Shown one piece after another: positions 1-5,711 of a stretch of 8,112 nucleotides of DNA. The stretch lies in assembly GCA_045653225.1 (NCBI GenBank), contig JAZOLP010000017.1, positions 1 through 8,112 on the forward strand. Direction: 5' to 3'. A program made the position numbers and the translations under genes. Position 1 is the stretch's first letter, and the number at the start of each line of letters is the position of its first letter. The DNA is from UBA1737 sp045653225 (GTDB lineage Bacteria; Bacillota_I; Bacilli_A; ML615J-28; CAG-313). The notes below the pieces were generated by a model that saw nothing but the letters and a program-made list of their open reading frames with translations, searched no databases and was not told the origin of the DNA.

Positions 1-505
1 TTTCTTTTGTTGGTTGTTCTTTAACAAAAATAACTATGTTGTAAATTAAGAATATTATCATTGCTGTACCAACAAAGATATAAAAATACATCAATCGATC
101 ATTAGATTTAATTGTATCTGTGATTCTATCATATAATAAAGTATCATTAATTGTAACCTTATATATATCTTTAGATTCTAAATCAAATACGATATTTATT
201 TTTTGATCTATTGTTAAGTTATCTTTTAATGTTGGCAAATTTGAAATTACTTCTTTATTTAAATTAAGTAATGTTATTTTTTTATCATCTTCTATACTTT
301 GAATTTCTAGATGATATTCTTCTTCTATTATTTCAAATTTTGTAACAATACCTTCTGCTTTATCAAAATTTTCTTCAACTAATAATTTATTATTAGATAT
401 AGCATTATATATCATCATGCCACAAACAACTAAAATAATTGCTGAAAATAATAAATATCTTTTTGATCTTTGTTTTTTTGGATTTTCTATTTTAATTTTT
501 TTCAT
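1..505 (-). CDS. Small two-helix membrane protein, unknown function (3' end outside window)
   Basis: The ORF track omits this because it is cut by the left edge. Read on the minus strand it starts at the ATG at 505-503 and stays open for 168 codons to base 2. The N-terminus is basic (many Lys/Arg in residues 1-17). A first membrane segment spans about 17-36, a roughly 100-residue acidic soluble part rich in Glu/Asp/Lys follows, and a second membrane segment spans about 139-161. The end is then basic again (VKEQPTKE). The arrangement, with a GIVT stretch soon after helix 1, recalls DUF3592-type proteins, but that is only a guess. The start lies two bases after the yitT-family stop codon with a GGA-type ribosome binding site inside that gene, so the two are almost certainly co-transcribed and translationally coupled. 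Function unknown. Confidence 0.85.
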   Translation of the reverse strand, partial: MKKIKIENPKKQRSKRYLLFSAIILVVCGMMIYNAISNNKLLVEENFDKAEGIVTKFEIIEEEYHLEIQSIEDDKKITLLNLNKEVISNLPTLKDNLTIDQKINIVFDLESKDIYKVTINDTLLYDRITDTIKSNDRLMYFYIFVGTAMIIFLIYNIVIFVKEQPTKE

Positions 506-507
506 AT

Positions 508-1458
508 TTATTCCTTTTCTGGATCTGGTGATGGTCTAGTCCATCCTTCTCCGTTAATTTCATGTGCTCTATGGATAGAAACGAATGCTGTTTTATCAAT
601 AATGTTTACTATATTTATAAGGGTTGAATATTGTCTCATAGTAAATGAAACCATGACAACTTTTTTATTTTTTCTAGAGAAACCGCCTTGTCCATCTAAG
701 ATTGTTGTGGTTCTATCAAGCTTCATAATTATGGCTTTATTAATCTCTTCATATTTATCTGAAACAATATGTGCTATGAACGCTTGTGATTCACCAAGGA
801 ATAATTTATCAATAACTATTGCACAAATAAATGCTGATGCTATACCTAATAACGATAAAGTTAAATCTTTTAACACTACAATACCACCTAATACAACTGC
901 AATATCTACTAAGAAAATAATAACAGAACTTCTTAAACGTTTAAACCATTTACAAATTACAAATGCAATAATATCAGTTCCCCCAGTTGAACCTCCACCC
1001 AAAAAAGCAATAGCGCATCCAACACCAACAAAGGCACCACCAAATACTGCGCCTAAAATTACACTAATATGTGGATAGCTAGCTGCGATATTGAAGAAGC
1101 CGTTTAAAGCATTCGATTCTACAAGTCTTACAGATATTGAAAATACAGGAGAGTATACAATTGTTGAAATTAATGTTTTTAATGAAAATGATTTACCAAG
1201 AACAAGTAATCCCATTAAAAATAATCCCCATGTTACTACGAATACATATATATCATATGACTTAAATGCTAAAAATTCAAATTCAGGAATTAAATTATTT
1301 AATGTTATTGCTATCCCAGCAATACCACCTGTAATAATATTAAAAGGAAATAAAAATACTCCTGTCCCAAATGCTAAAATTACAGTTCCAATGACTACTA
1401 ATAATATATTTTTTATCATTATTAGTATTTCTTTTTTTGAATATTTTATCTTATTCAT
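508..1458 (-). CDS. YitT-family membrane protein with C-terminal DUF2179 domain
   Basis: A 316-residue protein, the usual length for the YitT family. The first ~220 residues hold five or six hydrophobic helices, with family-like glycine motifs: an ITGGIAGIA stretch near 42-50 and GGGSTGGTD at 154-162. Residues ~224-302 form a soluble DUF2179 domain (AFIAHIVSD near the start, SIHRAHEINGEGW near the end). These proteins are widespread in Bacillota as integral membrane proteins. Their substrate is not established, and transport roles are suggested only by topology. The ATG at 1458 is preceded at eight bases by GAGG (1467-1470), which supports this start. It lies 68 bases downstream of the MATE stop and two bases upstream of a small membrane protein gene, so it probably heads or belongs to an operon. 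The tail after the DUF2179 domain is short and Pro/Glu-rich. Confidence 0.93.
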   Translation of the reverse strand: MNKIKYSKKEILIMIKNILLVVIGTVILAFGTGVFLFPFNIITGGIAGIAITLNNLIPEFEFLAFKSYDIYVFVVTWGLFLMGLLVLGKSFSLKTLISTIVYSPVFSISVRLVESNALNGFFNIAASYPHISVILGAVFGGAFVGVGCAIAFLGGGSTGGTDIIAFVICKWFKRLRSSVIIFLVDIAVVLGGIVVLKDLTLSLLGIASAFICAIVIDKLFLGESQAFIAHIVSDKYEEINKAIIMKLDRTTTILDGQGGFSRKNKKVVMVSFTMRQYSTLINIVNIIDKTAFVSIHRAHEINGEGWTRPSPDPEKE

Positions 1459-1489
1459 ATAATTAACCTCAATTTATATTTATATTATT

Positions 1490-1498
1490 ATAATACCA
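1490..1498 (-). promoter_or_regulatory. Extended -10 promoter candidate for the yitT-family gene
   Basis: On the minus strand the sequence reads TGGTATTAT: a TGN extension followed by a five-of-six match to TATAAT. An overlapping TATAAT lies at 1492-1487. No good -35 hexamer is seen 16-18 bases upstream, only A/T runs. The site is about 30 bases before the start codon. The MATE gene upstream has no clear terminator, so read-through is also possible. Confidence 0.45.
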
Positions 1499-1526
1499 CA
1501 AAATAATATTTTTTAAAAATAATTTA

Positions 1527-2879
1527 TTAATCAATTATAATTTCGTTTGTTTTTTTCTTATTATTTGTACAAAGATAATATATAAAATTAATAAATATTC
1601 CAAAAATTGTTGCTGTTGGTCCAGCTAAACCTATCAATGTCAATGAGGGATTTGGTTGAATACTCATAATATATGACATAGGTAATCGAATTAAGAATGT
1701 TTGAGCTAATCCTTGAACCATAACAAATAGTGTTTTTCCTTGTCCACTAAAGTAACCCATATAACTAAATAATACACATGTGAAAATTGCTTCTAAAGCA
1801 AAGCCTTTTAAATATTGAGCAGATTGATATGCATAATTGTAATTATCCGTAAATAGATTCGATAATTGGATACCAAAAAATAAAGTTAAGAACATTACTA
1901 TAACACCAATTGAACAACCTAGTATCATCCCTGTATACATTGCTTTTTTAGCACGATCATATTTGTTTGCTCCAATGTTTTGACCTACGAAACTTGCCAT
2001 TGATTGCATTAACGCACTAGGAACTAACATTGCAAAGCTTACTATTTTATTTGCAATACCATATCCACTAGATTGTTCTAACCCTAATTTATTTATAAAG
2101 GCAAGTAAACAAGCAAAAGAAACATTAGTAAGTATTTCTTGTAATGCTATTGGAAATCCAATTTTAGTAAATATTAATACTTCTTTATTAAATCTTATAT
2201 CTTTTATAGACATTTTAAAAGGAAGTTTTTGTTTTAAAATAATTATTATAGATAAAATAACACTTATTGTCTGAGAAATAACAGTTGCTAAAGCAGCACC
2301 AGATACATCTAATTTTAATACTATAACAAAAATTAAATCTAATATTATATTTATAATACAAGATATACCTACAAATAATAAAGGTAATTTAGAATTTCCT
2401 AACCCTCTGAAAATACTACTAATAACATTGTAAAAAACAATAAAAATCATTCCTATTCCACATATTTGAATATATGAAACAGTTTTATCTAACGCCTCTT
2501 TGGGTGCTTGCATTAATATTGCTAAATCTTCAGCAAAAAAAAGCAATATTAATGTTAATATTATAGATACTACAATAAAAAAAGCAATAGCTCCACCAAT
2601 AACTTGCCCAATTCGTTCTTCTTTCTTTTCTCCTAAGTATCTTGCAATTTGAATCATAACCGCAGAACATAATGCTGCAATAGTAAAAGTAACAAATGCA
2701 ACTACGCTACTACCTGTTGAAACTCCAGATAAAGCCGCATCTGATCCAAACTTACCAACAACTAAAGTATCAACAGCACCATACATTGCTTGTAAAATTA
2801 ATGATCCTAAAATTGGTAACATAAATAATATTAGTTTTTTAGCTATATTTCCTTCTGTAAAATTATTTGTTTTAGCCAT
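1527..2879 (-). CDS. MATE-family multidrug/metabolite efflux protein
   Basis: A 450-residue polytopic membrane protein with the MATE layout of twelve hydrophobic segments in two repeats. The first helix region carries the family-type pattern LPILGSLILQAMYGAVDTL followed by VVGKFGSDAALSGVS. The equivalent start of the second half (about residues 230-300) has FPIALQEILTN and AMLVPSALMQSMASFVGQN. MATE proteins export drugs or metabolites using a Na+ or H+ gradient; the substrate cannot be read from sequence. The longest open frame begins at a TTG at 2909, but I chose the ATG at 2879. That ATG has AAGGA (2891-2887) at seven bases, and the 2909 start would lie essentially at the transcription start of the promoter at 2912-2920. 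The neighbour upstream ends in a terminator, so transcription starts here. The C-terminal tail is basic (NNKKKTNE). Confidence 0.95.
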   Translation of the reverse strand: MAKTNNFTEGNIAKKLILFMLPILGSLILQAMYGAVDTLVVGKFGSDAALSGVSTGSSVVAFVTFTIAALCSAVMIQIARYLGEKKEERIGQVIGGAIAFFIVVSIILTLILLFFAEDLAILMQAPKEALDKTVSYIQICGIGMIFIVFYNVISSIFRGLGNSKLPLLFVGISCIINIILDLIFVIVLKLDVSGAALATVISQTISVILSIIIILKQKLPFKMSIKDIRFNKEVLIFTKIGFPIALQEILTNVSFACLLAFINKLGLEQSSGYGIANKIVSFAMLVPSALMQSMASFVGQNIGANKYDRAKKAMYTGMILGCSIGVIVMFLTLFFGIQLSNLFTDNYNYAYQSAQYLKGFALEAIFTCVLFSYMGYFSGQGKTLFVMVQGLAQTFLIRLPMSYIMSIQPNPSLTLIGLAGPTATIFGIFINFIYYLCTNNKKKTNEIIID

Positions 2880-2911
2880 TTTTCTTTCCTTGTTTATTAA
2901 TTTCTTCAACC

Positions 2912-2920
2912 ATTATATCA
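2912..2920 (-). promoter_or_regulatory. Extended -10 promoter for the MATE gene
   Basis: The minus strand reads TGATATAAT, a consensus extended -10, 33 bases upstream of the chosen ATG at 2879. The -35 region falls inside the terminator hairpin of the preceding gene and has no TTGACA-like hexamer (TCATAG at 17-base spacing). The terminator and promoter are thus packed end to end. Confidence 0.65.
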
Positions 2921-2923
2921 CAA

Positions 2924-2954
2924 TAAAAAAAATGCTATGAAAACATAGCATTTT
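2924..2954 (-). terminator. Intrinsic terminator after the 127-residue protein gene
   Basis: On the minus strand an 11-bp stem (AAAATGCTATG pairing with CATAGCATTTT, loop TTTT) is followed by an uninterrupted T run. The 5' arm overlaps the stop codon of the gene ending at 2953. Confidence 0.88.
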
Positions 2955-3336
2955 ATAATTCTATTTCTTGAATGGTTAATTCAATAGGTTTACGTTTTTC
3001 ATAAACTAATGTTCTAAAAATATCAGTATTTAATATTTTATTCCAAAAATCATAAGTAGTATCAGACCACATTAAATTATTGTATTTACACATTTGAAGA
3101 GAACCTTCATATCTTAAATCTAAACGAATATGTTGAATTGGATCATTTTCATGTTTAATAGCAACAAGTGAAAAATAGAATAATCCATTATCAGCAAATG
3201 GGAACCATACTGATTCAAATATATAAACTGGATTGTCTAATTGTGAATCAATGATTTCTTTAAATTTTCTTACAATTTGTTCTAGTGGTGTATCTATTGT
3301 GATACTTTCTCTAAGTAGACTTACTTCTTTTTGCAT
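2953..3336 (-). CDS. Hypothetical soluble protein, 127 residues
   Basis: I do not recognise this family. The protein has no membrane segment, signal peptide, Cys pairs or obvious nucleotide-binding motif. It begins with a polar stretch and a helix-like region (about 17-32, PLEQIVRKFKEIID). A strand-rich middle follows with many aromatics (VYIFESVWFPFADNGLFYFS at 37-56, then IRLDLRYEG), then an aromatic/polar segment with WSDTTYDFW (about 90-98). The tail ends in alternating hydrophobic residues (IELTIQEIEL). That pattern suggests a small alpha+beta, possibly cystatin-like or NTF2-like, fold; this is inference only. The ATG at 3336 has a strong GGGGG-type ribosome binding site at 3344-3348. 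It follows the pyrophosphohydrolase gene by 97 bases with no strong terminator between, and it is closed by its own terminator. Confidence 0.85.
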   Translation of the reverse strand: MQKEVSLLRESITIDTPLEQIVRKFKEIIDSQLDNPVYIFESVWFPFADNGLFYFSLVAIKHENDPIQHIRLDLRYEGSLQMCKYNNLMWSDTTYDFWNKILNTDIFRTLVYEKRKPIELTIQEIEL

Positions 3337-3417
3337 AATAATTCCCCCTTTAAATTTTTGCTACTTTTAGTCATCAAATACATTAATATAATCTCACAAA
3401 TTATATTTATTTTCATT

Positions 3418-3434
3418 AAAAATACATTATTTTT
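3418..3434 (-). terminator. Weak all-A/T hairpin after the pyrophosphohydrolase gene
   Basis: AAAAATA and TATTTTT arms of seven pairs around a three-base loop directly after the stop codon. With no G-C pair the stem is unlikely to end transcription efficiently. Partial read-through into the next gene is more likely. Confidence 0.25.
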
Positions 3435-3760
3435 TATAATTTATTGTATTTATTTGAATTACCATATGATTTATCAACTGGATATTTCAATTCGTTTTGA
3501 TCCATTTTCTTATGTATACAATCTATTATATCAACATCTAATACTTGTGATAACTGAATACAATAGTTCATTACATCTGATAATTCTTCTAATAAATGTT
3601 CTTTATCAAATTCTGTATCTGACCATTGAAAACATTCTAATAGTTCTGCTGCTTCAATGGAAATAGATTTAGCTAAATTTGCTGGTGTATGAAACTGTTC
3701 CCAATTTCTATCTTCAGTAAATTTTTCAATTCTTTTTTTCAATTCTTCAAATCTTTCCAT
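3434..3760 (-). CDS. MazG-type nucleotide pyrophosphohydrolase (dCTPase-like)
   Basis: A 108-residue all-alpha NTP pyrophosphohydrolase of the single-domain MazG/RS21-C6 (DCTPP1-like) class, which cleaves non-canonical or excess (d)NTPs to NMP and pyrophosphate in the cytosol. The N-terminal stretch DRNWEQFHTPANLAKSIS (17-34) is the typical DCTPP-like lead-in. The Mg2+-binding pattern is intact: E36xxE39 in IEAAELLE, then E59xxD62 in EELSDVMNYC. FQW at 44-46 also fits the family. Length is near the usual ~110 residues. The start ATG has GGAG at 3766-3769. It lies 77 bases downstream of the ECF S-component gene with its own extended -10, so it may be transcribed both independently and by read-through. 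Substrate preference (dCTP or a modified nucleotide) is inferred from the family, not from residues seen here. Confidence 0.92.
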   Translation of the reverse strand: MERFEELKKRIEKFTEDRNWEQFHTPANLAKSISIEAAELLECFQWSDTEFDKEHLLEELSDVMNYCIQLSQVLDVDIIDCIHKKMDQNELKYPVDKSYGNSNKYNKL

Positions 3761-3791
3761 AAATATCTCCTACAAAAACATTTTCAATTTG

Positions 3792-3800
3792 ATTATAACA
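3792..3800 (-). promoter_or_regulatory. Extended -10 promoter for the pyrophosphohydrolase gene
   Basis: The minus strand reads TGTTATAAT, a consensus extended -10, 32 bases before the start codon. The position 17 bases further upstream reads TAGAAA, a poor -35. Confidence 0.55.
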
Positions 3801-3837
3801 AATTTAGTTATTTATTTCTACTAATTAAGACTATTAT

Positions 3838-4389
3838 TTATGACCTTTCATTATATAAAACATATTTAGTATAAATATTGTCAAATATCGATGCACATGG
3901 TTTATATAACCACATTATTGAAATAAAACTACTTGTACAAAGTAATAATTCAAAAGGAATATCAGCTACAAAATATTTAATAATAACATCTATATTAAAA
4001 GTTCCAGTTGCAAGTAAAATATTAGGAATTATAAATATCCAACAATATAATAAAGATCCAATGATAACAACTATTGCTAAAAGAATTGATGATTCACATT
4101 TTTTAAAAAATATTGAAATTATAATTGGTATACTTAACCAAGCTAAAATCATAAATGGAAAATAATAAAGATTTAATGATCCTGTTATTAAACAGTCTAA
4201 TAATGTATGTATTAATATTATAATTGATGTTTTTAAAAAACCTAATTTTTTACTAAATACTACTAGTAAAAATATTGTTAATTGAATATTTGGTAAAAAT
4301 GATAGAATTTGTTCTTGAACAAAAATGATTGAAATACACGCAGCAATTACAACGATATCTTTAATTGTAAATTTATTATATCTTCTCAT
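3838..4389 (-). CDS. ECF transporter S component, probable cobalamin or corrinoid specificity
   Basis: A 183-residue integral membrane protein with about six hydrophobic helices, the size and topology of an ECF S component, the substrate-binding subunit of energy-coupling-factor vitamin transporters. Helix 1 carries a small-residue stretch (IAACIS, 15-20) of the sort used to dock on EcfT. The last helix begins with VADIPFELLL (141-150), which resembles the GIPFDLxH pattern common in S components. Residues PNIQLT (33-38) lie in the loop after helix 1. The start codon is one base after the DUF4430 stop, and no clear ribosome binding site precedes it, so translation is probably coupled. Because both genes sit behind a cobalamin riboswitch, vitamin B12 or a precursor is the likely cargo; that assignment rests on context. 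No EcfA or EcfT gene is in the window, consistent with a group II system sharing a module encoded elsewhere. Confidence 0.82.
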   Translation of the reverse strand: MRRYNKFTIKDIVVIAACISIIFVQEQILSFLPNIQLTIFLLVVFSKKLGFLKTSIIILIHTLLDCLITGSLNLYYFPFMILAWLSIPIIISIFFKKCESSILLAIVVIIGSLLYCWIFIIPNILLATGTFNIDVIIKYFVADIPFELLLCTSSFISIMWLYKPCASIFDNIYTKYVLYNERS

Positions 4390-4390
4390 T

Positions 4391-4786
4391 TTAGAAATAT
4401 AATTCTGTAATAATTAATGATATTTTACAACCATCATAAAACTTAATATCAGAAATTCCAACTTCGCTCATTACATCATCAACATATACACATATAAATG
4501 TTGACCAATCTGTTGGTGTAACATAGTTTTCTATCGACATTAACATTCCACTATTAAATGTTACATTATCAAAATTAGATTCTATTAGAGTTTCTAATAA
4601 ATCACCTTCACTAAAGTTTATTGATTTTTCTTTTATGGTATCCCCATTTAAATCAATAACTTCAATGATAATTGTTCCATCGTATTTTGGTGCAAAACTT
4701 TTTTTCACACCAATAATACACAAAATTAAGATTGCAAGTGCAAAAACACTTAATGTAATCTTTAAAAATAATTTTTGTTTAAACAT
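4391..4786 (-). CDS. Membrane-anchored DUF4430 (transcobalamin C-terminal-like) protein
   Basis: 131 residues: a single N-terminal membrane segment (about 8-27) preceded by Lys residues, then an extracytoplasmic domain of ~95 residues matching the DUF4430 pattern. Visible family features are GDLLETLIE (61-69) after a strand, MSIENYVT (83-90), an aromatic strand beginning W94, YVDD at 101-104 in place of the usual YVNG, and FYDGCKISLIIT near the end. This domain is related to the C-terminal domain of eukaryotic transcobalamin and intrinsic factor. Cys23 lies in the hydrophobic segment, but the residues before it (LIL) do not form a lipobox, so a transmembrane anchor is more likely than a lipoprotein. 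As first gene behind a B12 riboswitch and next to an S component it probably presents cobalamin to the transporter. In-frame extension upstream is blocked by a TAA at 4804-4802. Confidence 0.85.
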   Translation of the reverse strand: MFKQKLFLKITLSVFALAILILCIIGVKKSFAPKYDGTIIIEVIDLNGDTIKEKSINFSEGDLLETLIESNFDNVTFNSGMLMSIENYVTPTDWSTFICVYVDDVMSEVGISDIKFYDGCKISLIITELYF

Positions 4787-4810
4787 CTTTTTATTAATTA
4801 TTTACATAAT

Positions 4811-5022
4811 AAACCGTGTTCCAGCAGTTTAAATATATATATAATTATTCCTCCTTATATAAATTTTAGGCAAGTCTCCTGACTTTAATATCATCCTACT
4901 AATCACCTTCTCAAAATTTTTAATTTCAATGGTTATTGATTTTCGTCCTTTATTACAGTTGCTGGTACAGTCCAAGACTCTCACTTGGTTCCTTATTATC
5001 TTCATCGCTAAAGACCTAAAAT
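4811..5022 (-). ncRNA. Cobalamin (B12) riboswitch
   Basis: The minus strand between a strong promoter and the DUF4430 gene carries the conserved blocks in order. These are GGAACCAAGTG with a CCAAG/CTTGG stem, ACCAGCAACTGTAATAAAGG (4966-4947), CCATTG (4932-4927; usual form CCACTG), GAGAAGGTG, and the near-invariant block AGTCAGGAGACTTGCC (4884-4869). The outer helix P1 closes with a perfect 8-bp match, ATTTTAGG (5022-5015) with CCTAAAAT (4870-4863). Downstream, AAACTG (4830-4825) pairs with CGGTTT (4816-4811) to make P13. L13 carries CTGG (extended GCTGG, 4825-4821), complementary to CCAGC in L5 (4965-4961), the kissing loop that gates these riboswitches. No oligo-U terminator follows, so control is more likely at translation or by another mechanism. 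Expected effect: repression of the downstream uptake genes when B12 is plentiful. The aptamer proper is 4863-5022. Confidence 0.95.
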
Positions 5023-5030
5023 ATATATGT

Positions 5031-5059
5031 ATTATACTCATTAATTTATAAATTGTAAA
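5031..5059 (-). promoter_or_regulatory. Sigma-A-type promoter of the B12 riboswitch operon
   Basis: TTTACA (5059-5054) and a perfect TATAAT (5036-5031) are separated by exactly 17 bases on the minus strand. The predicted start is near 5024, just before the P1 helix, giving a leader of about 240 bases. Confidence 0.85.
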
Positions 5060-5067
5060 ATAAAACG

Positions 5068-5096
5068 AAAAAATAGAAGTATTAAACTTCTATTTT
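5068..5096 (-). terminator. Intrinsic terminator after the first zinc-ribbon gene
   Basis: An 11-bp stem (AAAATAGAAGT with ACTTCTATTTT, loop TTAAT) followed by a T run on the minus strand, seven bases past the stop codon. It separates the zinc-ribbon gene from the riboswitch promoter. Confidence 0.85.
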
Positions 5097-5102
5097 AAAA
5101 TT

Positions 5103-5534
5103 TTATAACCCTGACAAATAAGCATACAATAATAAATACATCAAACTATAAATAATTATAACGTACCAAACAATTAAAAATACTACAGATAAAATTATAC
5201 CAACTAAAGATAAAGTAAATCCTGTTGATGCCATTTTTTTTGCTGATAGGTTTTTAGTTCTTTTTCCTAAACACCCAAAAACAATTCCTGGTACACCGGT
5301 TTCAGCTGCTAAAATGCCATAAATGGGAATCCAGAATGTACATATTGAGATTATCCCTAAAATCTTTGATATTTTAGCAAATTTAGCCCAACATTTTGCT
5401 TCTTCTTCTTTTTTACTTATAGTATCTTCTTTTGTTTTTGTGTTGTCTTTTTCTTCCTTTGATATAGCAGCACCACAATATGGACAAAATTTTGAATCTT
5501 CTAATAATTCAGCATTACATTGTAAACATTTCAT
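5103..5534 (-). CDS. Zinc-ribbon membrane protein (DUF4190-like), copy 1
   Basis: 143 residues. An N-terminal zinc ribbon has four cysteines, C3xxC6 and C17xxC20 (MKCLQCN, KFCPYCG). A charged Lys/Glu linker (about 25-46) follows, then a conserved block CWAKFAKISKILG (48-60) leading into a first hydrophobic stretch to about 78. A short Pro/Gly-rich turn (VPGIVFGCLGKR, 81-92) precedes the long C-terminal hydrophobic region (105-140). The two-helix part resembles DUF4190-type small membrane domains found behind zinc ribbons in many Bacillota; function is unknown, and membrane-linked sensing or assembly is only speculation. A second copy lies at 7247-7720. AAAGGAGG supports the ATG at 5534. It stands alone, between its own promoter and terminator, and is divergent from the hydrolase gene. 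Confidence 0.9.
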   Translation of the reverse strand: MKCLQCNAELLEDSKFCPYCGAAISKEEKDNTKTKEDTISKKEEEAKCWAKFAKISKILGIISICTFWIPIYGILAAETGVPGIVFGCLGKRTKNLSAKKMASTGFTLSLVGIILSVVFLIVWYVIIIYSLMYLLLYAYLSGL

Positions 5535-5605
5535 AAGTTTATTCCTCCTTTAAATCTTTTTATTTTAAGGCCTAATGTGTTTTTATGTTGATTCTTCTTT
5601 TTAAC

Positions 5606-5634
5606 ATTTTAACAAATTTTTTTATTTAATTCAA
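5606..5634 (-). promoter_or_regulatory. Promoter of the first zinc-ribbon gene
   Basis: TTGAAT (5634-5629), 17 bases, TAAAAT (5611-5606), with a TGT extension directly before the -10, on the minus strand. The leader to the ATG would be about 65 bases and holds an AGGCCT palindrome but no convincing structured RNA. Confidence 0.65.
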
Positions 5635-5660
5635 TAGTTTATAGAAAAATTTATCTTATT

Positions 5661-5691
5661 TTGTATATTGTATGTTATTTTATTTTATAAT
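5661..5691 (+). promoter_or_regulatory. Weak promoter candidate for the hydrolase-tetR unit
   Basis: A perfect TATAAT (5686-5691) with TTGTAT 19 bases upstream (5661-5666). The leader would be only ~14 bases, barely enough for the GAGGT ribosome binding site at 5699-5703. A seven-base tandem near-repeat, TTGTATA then TTGTATG (5661-5674), sits at the -35 and could be an operator for the downstream TetR; that is inference. Confidence 0.35.
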
Positions 5692-5711
5692 AGTACTTGA
5701 GGTAAATTCAT

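Noticed and set aside
470..1078. 202-residue plus-strand open frame
   Set aside because: Opposite-strand shadow of the YitT-family gene, which has the family motifs and a proper ribosome binding site. The plus frame has neither. The open frame at 1091-1462 (+) is rejected for the same reason.
1499..1526. A/T palindrome between the MATE stop and the yitT-family promoter as a terminator
   Set aside because: The arms are only A and T with almost no loop and no following T run on the minus strand. It is expected by chance in DNA this AT-rich.
2880..2913. Upstream starts for the MATE gene (TTG at 2909, and an out-of-frame ATG at 2913)
   Set aside because: Both lie at or before the predicted transcription start of the TGATATAAT promoter, and the ATG at 2879 has a well-spaced AAGGA.
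3331..4165. Three plus-strand open frames (3331-3666, 3689-3874, 3878-4165)
   Set aside because: All lie antisense to the pyrophosphohydrolase and S-component genes, and have low-complexity hydrophobic translations and no ribosome binding sites.
4400..4786. DUF4430 protein as a lipoprotein through Cys23
   Set aside because: The residues before Cys23 are Leu-Ile-Leu, lacking the small residue needed at -1, and the Cys is in the middle of the hydrophobic segment.
4635..4832. Plus-strand open frame of 65 residues
   Set aside because: Antisense shadow of the DUF4430 gene and leader.
4829..5041. 70-residue open frame on the minus strand
   Set aside because: It covers the cobalamin riboswitch aptamer, its start lies upstream of the predicted transcription start, and it has no protein-like pattern. 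It is structured RNA, not a gene.
5323..5553. Plus-strand open frame of 76 residues
   Set aside because: Antisense shadow of the first zinc-ribbon gene.
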